Assembly: GCA_003506795.1 (NCBI GenBank)
Contig: DNYO01000147.1
Coordinates: 1 to 12,307 of the forward strand
DNA length: 12,307 nt
From: Deltaproteobacteria bacterium
GTDB taxonomy: Bacteria; Desulfobacterota; Syntrophorhabdia; Syntrophorhabdales; Syntrophorhabdaceae
Reading direction: 5' to 3'
The notes beneath the pieces are model-generated. The model saw only the letters and a list, made by a program, of their open reading frames with translations. It was not told the origin of the DNA and did not search any database. Position numbers and translations under genes: made by a program. Below are positions 7,516-12,307 of the stretch, in pieces. Positions within the stretch are counted from its first letter, which is position 1. The number at the start of each line of letters is the position of its first letter.

Positions 7516-8043
7516 ATGTTTGATGTAGGAGAAGTTGCTGTATATCCAGGGCATGGTGTCGGCCGGATCGAGTCCATCGAGGAAAAAGAGTTCTCAGGTA
7601 CAAAGCAGTCATTTTACATTATCCGTATCCTTGATACGGACATGACCATCATGATACCCATCGACGGCGCGAAAAATGCCGGCCTGAGAAGCGTTATCGA
7701 TGCTTGCGATGTTTCAAGGGTTTATGACATCCTGAGAGACAAGAATATTGTTCATGATAACTCCCCCTGGAACAGACGGTACAAGGAATACATGGAAAGG
7801 ATCAAGAGCGGCTCCATTTATGAAGTGGCGACGGTCCTCAAGGAACTTTACAATCTGCGATACTGGAAGGAGCTTTCCTTCGGTGAAAAGAAGATGTTCG
7901 AGATGGCGCGGAACCTTATCACCAAAGAGCTGTCCATGTCGATCGGAACCGAAGAAGTAATGGTAGAACAGGAGATCGAAGAGATCTTTCTCGCTAACAA
8001 CAGCAATCAAAAGGGCAATACCGCAAATCACCACAAGGGCTGA
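7516..8043 (+). CDS. carD: CarD/CdnL-family RNA polymerase-binding regulator
   Basis: This 175-residue protein matches the CarD/CdnL family, which binds the RNA polymerase beta subunit and stabilises open complexes, notably at rRNA promoters. The N-terminal beta-rich interaction domain (1 to about 60) shows FDVGEVAVYPGHGVGRI (2-18) and MIPIDGAKNAGLRSV (46-60). The helical DNA-contacting domain follows, with SPWNRRYKEYMERIKSG (83-99); W85 aligns with the tryptophan that Mycobacterium CarD inserts at the upstream edge of the bubble. LSFGEKKMFEMARNLITKEL (120-139) is typical of the last helices. The 15-residue tail NNSNQKGNTANHHKG is polar and probably disordered. I chose ATG 7516 over an in-frame ATG at 7423, which lies before the promoter, because GGAGG (7507-7511) precedes it and the family begins here. 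The next gene starts four bases after the stop. Confidence 0.93.
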   Translation: MFDVGEVAVYPGHGVGRIESIEEKEFSGTKQSFYIIRILDTDMTIMIPIDGAKNAGLRSVIDACDVSRVYDILRDKNIVHDNSPWNRRYKEYMERIKSGSIYEVATVLKELYNLRYWKELSFGEKKMFEMARNLITKELSMSIGTEEVMVEQEIEEIFLANNSNQKGNTANHHKG

Positions 8044-8047
8044 TTGC

Positions 8048-9091
8048 TTGGATATATTTGTTCAGATAATTCTGCTTACCGTTACTACCCTTACCGGCTA
8101 TTTCATACTCAAAGAACTGCTATCGAGCGGCGTCTGGGGACTTGTCGGGGCGACATGCGGCCTCATTCTGGGCTATGCTGTCCTGAAGATCGAGTTGAAG
8201 CTCAGGGACATATCGCTGAAGATCATTCTCGGAAGCCTCACGGGGGTGGTCGTCAGCCTTTTCGTTGCGAATCTTTTCGTGTCCCGTCTGCTTCTTGCCC
8301 TCATCAAGGACATCCCCATCACGCTTCCCATTTACATTCTTTTTTACTTCATTATGGGCTATCTCGGTTTTGTCCTTGGAAAAGAAAAGAGCAAGACCCT
8401 CGACCTCTCCAGGGTTCCGCTGTTTGACAGGCTGGAAGAGGACAAAGACGTCAAGCTTCTCGATACAAGCACCATTATAGACGGGCGTATAGCGGACATT
8501 TGCGAAACGGGATTCCTGCAAGGAACACTCGTCATACCTCAATTCGTTCTTTACGAGATACAACATGTTGCCGATCATCAGGACCCGGTAAAAAGGACCA
8601 GGGGGCGCCGCGGCCTCGATGTCCTGCACAGGCTGCAGAAACAGACCTTTTTGAACGTGAAGATCGTCGATTATGATTTCCCTAAATTGAAAGATGTGGA
8701 TACGAAACTCATTGCACTTGCAAAGCGGCTGGGGGGCAAGATCATGACCAACGATTACAATCTCAACAAGGTGGCTGAACTGCAGGGTATCGAGGTCCTC
8801 AACATGAACCAGCTTGCCATGTCGCTCAGGCCTGCGATGCTGCCCGGCGAACAGATCACCATAAAAGTGCTCCGTGAAGGCAAAGAATACGGCCAGGGGA
8901 TCGGATACCTTGATGACGGGACCATGGTTGTCGTCGACGATGCCAAAAAGTATCTCGGCAAATCCGTGGACGTTGTGGTGACGAGCGTACTGCAGACGAC
9001 CTCGGGGCGTATGATCTTTTCGAAGCTCAAGGAACAGGCCGACAAGAACGATATCTTTCCCGACCAATACCAGTTAGAAGAACAGGCGTGA
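8048..9091 (+). CDS. yacL: Membrane-anchored PIN-TRAM domain protein (YacL type)
   Basis: This 347-residue protein has four hydrophobic segments (about 3-22, 29-47, 58-82 and 90-111), then a cytoplasmic PIN domain (about 136-258) and a C-terminal TRAM domain (about 266-328). PIN proteins are metal-dependent ribonucleases, and the expected acidic residues are present: D139 and D145 in LLDTSTIIDGRI, E170, D218 and D236 (TNDYNL). TRAM is an RNA-binding fold. The architecture is that of Bacillus YacL, whose substrate is not established to my knowledge. The start is a TTG at 8048, since the next in-frame Met is residue 103, within the fourth hydrophobic segment; only a weak AGGG lies upstream, so it is probably coupled to carD four bases earlier. 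The neighbours ispD, ispF and gltX match the order in Bacillus. Confidence 0.9.
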   Translation: MDIFVQIILLTVTTLTGYFILKELLSSGVWGLVGATCGLILGYAVLKIELKLRDISLKIILGSLTGVVVSLFVANLFVSRLLLALIKDIPITLPIYILFYFIMGYLGFVLGKEKSKTLDLSRVPLFDRLEEDKDVKLLDTSTIIDGRIADICETGFLQGTLVIPQFVLYEIQHVADHQDPVKRTRGRRGLDVLHRLQKQTFLNVKIVDYDFPKLKDVDTKLIALAKRLGGKIMTNDYNLNKVAELQGIEVLNMNQLAMSLRPAMLPGEQITIKVLREGKEYGQGIGYLDDGTMVVVDDAKKYLGKSVDVVVTSVLQTTSGRMIFSKLKEQADKNDIFPDQYQLEEQA

Positions 9092-9098
9092 TTACAAC

Positions 9099-9797
9099 AT
9101 GAGAACAATCGCTATTATTCTTGCGGGCGGCGCAGGAAAAAGAATGGGTACCGCCACCAACAAACAGTTCCTGCTCATAGAGAACAAGCCGATCATCGTC
9201 CACACACTGCAGATCTTCGAGGACTGCAGGGCCGTGGATGGGATCTACCTCGTTGTCAACCAGAAGGACCTGCCCCTCATTCAGGAGGAGATCCTGGAGA
9301 CGTACAAGTTCAACAAGGTCCTGAAGCTCGTCATCGGAGGCAAGCTCAGACAGGATTCCGTGAGAAACGGGCTGGAGGCGATCGACCACCCCTGCGATGT
9401 CGTCGTCATACACGATGGGGCGCGGCCCTTCATCTCGCCCACCTTCATCGAAAAAGGGATCTTTCTCATGGAGATGTACGATGCCGTGATACCGGCATTG
9501 CCCATGAAGGACACCGTCAAGGTCATCTCGAAGGAAGGCTTCGTGGTGAAGACCCTCGAAAGGGATTCTCTCTGGCACGTGCAAACACCGCAGACTTTCA
9601 AATATCCCCTCATCATAAAGGCGTACCGGGAGGGGATGGCCAAGAAGCACTACGGTTATGATGATGCAACCTTTATCGAGCATATGGGCAAGAAGGTAAA
9701 GGTAATCGAAGGTTCGCCGTACAATATGAAGATAACGACTCCCGAAGACCTGACGATAGCGAAGGGTTTGCTCTCCCAGCTCAAAGGAAACCTATGA
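9099..9797 (+). CDS. ispD: 2-C-methyl-D-erythritol 4-phosphate cytidylyltransferase
   Basis: IspD transfers CMP from CTP to 2-C-methyl-D-erythritol 4-phosphate in the MEP isoprenoid pathway. This 232-residue protein has the nucleotide-binding loop LAGGAGKRMG (8-17), then K22-Q-F, GGKLRQDSVRNGL (80-92), HDGARPF (105-111), ALPMKDTVK (133-141), LERDSLWHVQTPQTF (153-167) and NMKITTPEDL (209-218). R155 and K211 correspond to the substrate-binding Arg and Lys known in E. coli IspD, and K22 to the transition-state lysine. The length is usual for the family. The gene starts seven bases after the yacL stop with only a weak ribosome site and overlaps ispF by four bases, so it is clearly in an operon. 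Confidence 0.97.
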   Translation: MRTIAIILAGGAGKRMGTATNKQFLLIENKPIIVHTLQIFEDCRAVDGIYLVVNQKDLPLIQEEILETYKFNKVLKLVIGGKLRQDSVRNGLEAIDHPCDVVVIHDGARPFISPTFIEKGIFLMEMYDAVIPALPMKDTVKVISKEGFVVKTLERDSLWHVQTPQTFKYPLIIKAYREGMAKKHYGYDDATFIEHMGKKVKVIEGSPYNMKITTPEDLTIAKGLLSQLKGNL

Positions 9798-10267
9798 GGG
9801 TGGGGATAGGGTTCGACGTACACCGGCTTACAGGGGGCAGAAGGTTAGTTCTCGGCGGTATCGAAATTCCTTTCGAGAAGGGCCTTCTCGGACATTCCGA
9901 CGGTGACGTCCTCCTTCATGCCATCAGTGATGCAATACTGGGGGCCGTCTCGGAAGATGATATCGGCGTCCATTTTCCGGACAGCGACAAAGATATCGAA
10001 GGCATCGACAGTGCGTTGATACTCGAACGGGTCTCGGGGATAGCCCGCGACAGGGGTTACCGTGTCGTAAACGTGGACAGCGTTGTCGTGGCCCGGATGC
10101 CGAAGATCGCGCCGTACCGCGAAGCGATGAAACAAAGGATCGCCGGGATCCTGTCCGTCGATGCCGGTATGGTCGGTGTGAAAGGGAAGACAACCGAGGG
10201 ATTGGGGTTTACAGGCCGGGGCGAAGGAATAGCCGTCCACGCCGTCGTGCTCCTTGAAGAAATATAG
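9794..10267 (+). CDS. ispF: 2-C-methyl-D-erythritol 2,4-cyclodiphosphate synthase
   Basis: IspF closes the cyclodiphosphate ring with loss of CMP, two MEP-pathway steps after IspD. This 157-residue protein has the usual length and works as a homotrimer in the family. Zinc ligands D8 and H10 (GFDVHR) and H42 (GHSDGDVLLHA) are present, as are DIGVHFPDSD (56-65) and the C-terminal signature KTTEGLGFTGRGEGIA (132-147). The start overlaps the ispD stop as ATGA, and AAGGA lies seven bases upstream, so translation is coupled. IspE, the intervening kinase, is not in this window. Confidence 0.97.
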   Translation: MRVGIGFDVHRLTGGRRLVLGGIEIPFEKGLLGHSDGDVLLHAISDAILGAVSEDDIGVHFPDSDKDIEGIDSALILERVSGIARDRGYRVVNVDSVVVARMPKIAPYREAMKQRIAGILSVDAGMVGVKGKTTEGLGFTGRGEGIAVHAVVLLEEI

Positions 10268-10303
10268 AGCCATAATGTATACGGAATCTTCAGGATTTAT
10301 GAA

Positions 10304-11668
10304 ATGGTCAGGGTAAGGTTCGCTCCAAGCCCGACGGGGCACCTTCACGTTGGGAATGCAAAGACAGCCCTCTTCAACCATCTCTTCGCGAGGAAGAATG
10401 AGGGTGCCTTTGTGCTTCGCATGGAGGACACGGACGTTGAACGCTCCGATGTCTCCTACGAACAATCAATCGTCGACGATTTGCGCTGGCTTGGGATCCG
10501 GTGGGATGAGGGTCCGTTGCGCCAGTCGGACCGCCTGGATATATACAGGTCCCATGCGCTGAGCCTTCTCGACAACGGACTGGCTTACAGGTGCTTCTGT
10601 TCCGAAGAGGAGCTTTCCGCGGCCAGGACGAGGTCGCTGTCGAGGGGCGAACCCCCGCGATACAGCGGAAAATGCGGAAGACTCTCCCATGAAGAGGCCC
10701 GCAGGCTCGTGAGCGAAGGGAGGCCCTTTACCGTTCGTTTTCGTTCCGACGGCAGGCCGATCATGTTCAACGATGGGATACGGGGAGAGGTTTCTTTCCC
10801 GAGGGGCCACGTGGACGACCTCATTATTCTTAGAAGGGACGGCACGCCCACCTACAACCTTGCGGTTGTCGTCGACGATATGCTCATGGGTATTACCCAC
10901 GTCATACGCGGCGCCGATCATATCTCCAACACCCCCAAGCAGATAGCCCTCTTCGATGCCTTCAAGAACCCGCCGCCCGCATATGCCCATCATTCTCTTC
11001 TCACGGGTGCCGACCGCAAGCCTCTGAGCAAGAGACACGGGGCCACGCGGGTTATTGACTTCCGCGGCGCGGGCGTGGTCAGCGAGGCCCTGGTTAACTA
11101 CCTGTGCACGATGGGCAGGAGTGTGGCCACGGAAATAATGGACATGGACGAACTGGTCCGGACCTTTTCCCTTGACTCTGTCTCCGGTTCGGACAATATT
11201 TTCGATATGGAAAAGCTTCTCTGGTTTAACAGGGAATACCTGAAGCACATGCCGCTGTCGAGACTTATCGAAGAAGCAGGGCTCGCAGGTTCCGACCCGG
11301 TGATGATATCTGCCGTTCGAGACAACGCCGCGACGCTGAACGACCTTAAGGATTACATGGAAATATTCAGTGTTGCGGATATAAAGGAAAGTGCGCTCCG
11401 CTACCTGATGAACACGGCGGCAGCCGCGGAGACAGGGCGTGCCGTGAAAGAACTGCTGGGCGGCCGCGAAGGACTTTCCTTCGAGGAACTGACGCAGACA
11501 TTGAAGCGGCCCGCGGACCTCAAAAAGAAGGATTTCTTCATGATCCTCAGGGCCTTCATTACAGGACGGTCCGACGGCCCGCCCCTCAAGGAGATCTTTC
11601 CCCTCGTGCCCGTCGATATCATCACAGGTCGCATCGATGCCTATCTCAACCCCAGGCATAAAGGATAA
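10304..11668 (+). CDS. gltX2: Glutamyl-tRNA synthetase, second copy
   Basis: This second GluRS has 454 residues and is intact. It carries RFAPSPTGHLHVGN (5-18) as the HIGH-type motif, the same zinc pattern as the first copy (C97, C99, Y120, C124), RGADHISNTPKQ (202-213), and KPLSKRHGA (239-247) as the KMSKS loop, with proline where many GluRS have lysine. The C-terminal half has little resemblance by eye to that of the first copy and ends in ILRAFITGRSDGPPLKEIF, a different form of the terminal motif. As recalled, Helicobacter pylori and Acidithiobacillus ferrooxidans also carry two GluRS with one specialised for tRNA-Gln; I infer a similar split here without knowing which copy does what. AGGA (10292-10295) precedes ATG 10304 by eight bases. 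The 36-base gap after ispF shows no promoter or terminator. Confidence 0.96.
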   Translation: MVRVRFAPSPTGHLHVGNAKTALFNHLFARKNEGAFVLRMEDTDVERSDVSYEQSIVDDLRWLGIRWDEGPLRQSDRLDIYRSHALSLLDNGLAYRCFCSEEELSAARTRSLSRGEPPRYSGKCGRLSHEEARRLVSEGRPFTVRFRSDGRPIMFNDGIRGEVSFPRGHVDDLIILRRDGTPTYNLAVVVDDMLMGITHVIRGADHISNTPKQIALFDAFKNPPPAYAHHSLLTGADRKPLSKRHGATRVIDFRGAGVVSEALVNYLCTMGRSVATEIMDMDELVRTFSLDSVSGSDNIFDMEKLLWFNREYLKHMPLSRLIEEAGLAGSDPVMISAVRDNAATLNDLKDYMEIFSVADIKESALRYLMNTAAAAETGRAVKELLGGREGLSFEELTQTLKRPADLKKKDFFMILRAFITGRSDGPPLKEIFPLVPVDIITGRIDAYLNPRHKG

Positions 11669-11675
11669 CACCCCG

Positions 11676-12307
11676 ATGGATGCTGACGGCAGGCACGGCG
11701 TGAAGGAGAGGGCGGCAACATTGTATGCCCTGGTGAAGTCCATTTTTCGCAGCCTCTCCTTGAGGACGCAGCTCCTTCTTATTCTTCTTCTCCTCCTTCT
11801 CATATCGATCGGTTCATTGACGATAATCTATACTAGGGCCGAAGAGGCGCTTCTCGACAAGGTCGAAGAAAATATCGATGATATCACAAAGGCCATCCAG
11901 ATAAGCGTTGAAGAACTGACGTATCGCGGGGATTCCACTGCCCGCCTCAAGGGTTACGTGGACATGCTCAACAAGAAGGGTATCAAGGAGATCTCCATCG
12001 TCAGCGACAAGTCGGAGGTCATCGCGAGTTCCGATCCGAAAAAGATCGGTACAACCCAGAAGATGACGGAGAAGAGACCGGCCGGCCGGAAGAAGGACCT
12101 CATGATCACCGCGCGCCTGGGCGACGAACACCGCAGCGGCACGCAAAGGCTCTATAACGTGATCATGCCTGTCGCGATCAAGGGTCAGAATATCGGATAC
12201 ATTCATGTCAATATGGCCCTCGACGACTACCGGCTTCTGCAGAACCGCAACCAGATCAAGAGAATACTCAGCATGATCTTTGCCTTTACCATCGGCATCA
12301 TCGTATG
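11676..12307 (+). CDS. Membrane sensor protein, probable histidine kinase (N-terminal part)
   Basis: The frame is open for 210 codons from ATG 11676 to the window end. A basic N-terminus (1-30) is followed by a very leucine-rich transmembrane segment (about 31-52), an extracytoplasmic region of about 140 residues (53-195), and the start of a second transmembrane segment (from about 197). The extracytoplasmic part, including KGIKEISIVSDKSEVIASSD (101-120) and YNVIMPVAIKGQNIGYIHVN (160-179), resembles a Cache/PAS-like sensor fold. This layout is typical of two-component histidine kinases, but the kinase domain lies outside the window, so a chemoreceptor or diguanylate cyclase is also possible. 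AAGGA (11661-11665) lies ten bases before the ATG, and the gene starts seven bases after gltX2, so it is probably cotranscribed. Confidence 0.75.
   Translation, partial: MDADGRHGVKERAATLYALVKSIFRSLSLRTQLLLILLLLLLISIGSLTIIYTRAEEALLDKVEENIDDITKAIQISVEELTYRGDSTARLKGYVDMLNKKGIKEISIVSDKSEVIASSDPKKIGTTQKMTEKRPAGRKKDLMITARLGDEHRSGTQRLYNVIMPVAIKGQNIGYIHVNMALDDYRLLQNRNQIKRILSMIFAFTIGIIV

Noticed and set aside
10275..10316. A 13-codon ORF that overlaps the gltX2 start, resembling a leader peptide
   Set aside because: It has no clear ribosome-binding site, no run of regulatory codons and no attenuator-like hairpin; ORFs of this length occur by chance.
10466..11803. A 445-codon frame antisense to gltX2
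   Set aside because: The sense strand encodes a complete GluRS with all motifs; the antisense product resembles nothing and crosses the boundary into the next gene.

Overview
The window looks like ordinary chromosomal DNA from a moderately GC-rich Gram-negative bacterium. It carries no mobile elements, phage genes, CRISPR arrays or RNA genes that I can recognise. A member of the former Deltaproteobacteria (Desulfobacterota, for example a Syntrophorhabdus-like anaerobe) is my best guess. The guess rests on the combination of a CarD/CdnL gene heading a yacL-ispD-ispF-gltX operon, two glutamyl-tRNA synthetases, and a sodium:solute symporter with a tiny membrane partner. It is an inference and not a database result.

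Layout. Minus strand, left part: a sodium:solute symporter (1-1383, C-terminus cut off by the window edge) is preceded by a 50-residue single-pass membrane protein (1380-1532) whose stop overlaps the symporter start. A 331-base gap (1533-1863) follows, holding a candidate promoter, a perfect 8-bp inverted repeat, an orphan Shine-Dalgarno sequence and a weak terminator candidate. Next come smc (1864-5199) and gltX (5196-6599), which overlap as ATGA and run from one good sigma-70-type promoter (6630-6658).

Plus strand, right part: a small ankyrin-repeat gene (6759-7364) is divergent from gltX and may be transcribed as a leaderless mRNA. It is followed by a tight operon of at least six genes: carD (7516), a membrane-anchored PIN-TRAM protein of the YacL type (8048), ispD (9099), ispF (9794), a second gltX (10304), and the N-terminal part of a membrane sensor, probably a histidine kinase (11676 to the window end). 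Gaps between these genes are 4, 7, -4, 36 and 7 bases.

How it works together. The right-hand operon joins a global RNA-polymerase-binding regulator (CarD), a putative membrane RNase-like protein, two steps of the MEP isoprenoid pathway and a tRNA-charging enzyme. The core order yacL-ispD-ispF-gltX matches the Bacillus arrangement as I recall it. The left-hand operon pairs tRNA charging with chromosome organisation. The two GluRS paralogues differ mainly in the C-terminal anticodon-binding half, which suggests a division of labour between tRNA-Glu and tRNA-Gln. I do not see a clearly new multi-gene system. The most unusual items are the small symporter partner, the divergent GluRS pair, an 18-bp perfect palindrome covering the gltX/smc junction, and the apparently leaderless ankyrin gene.
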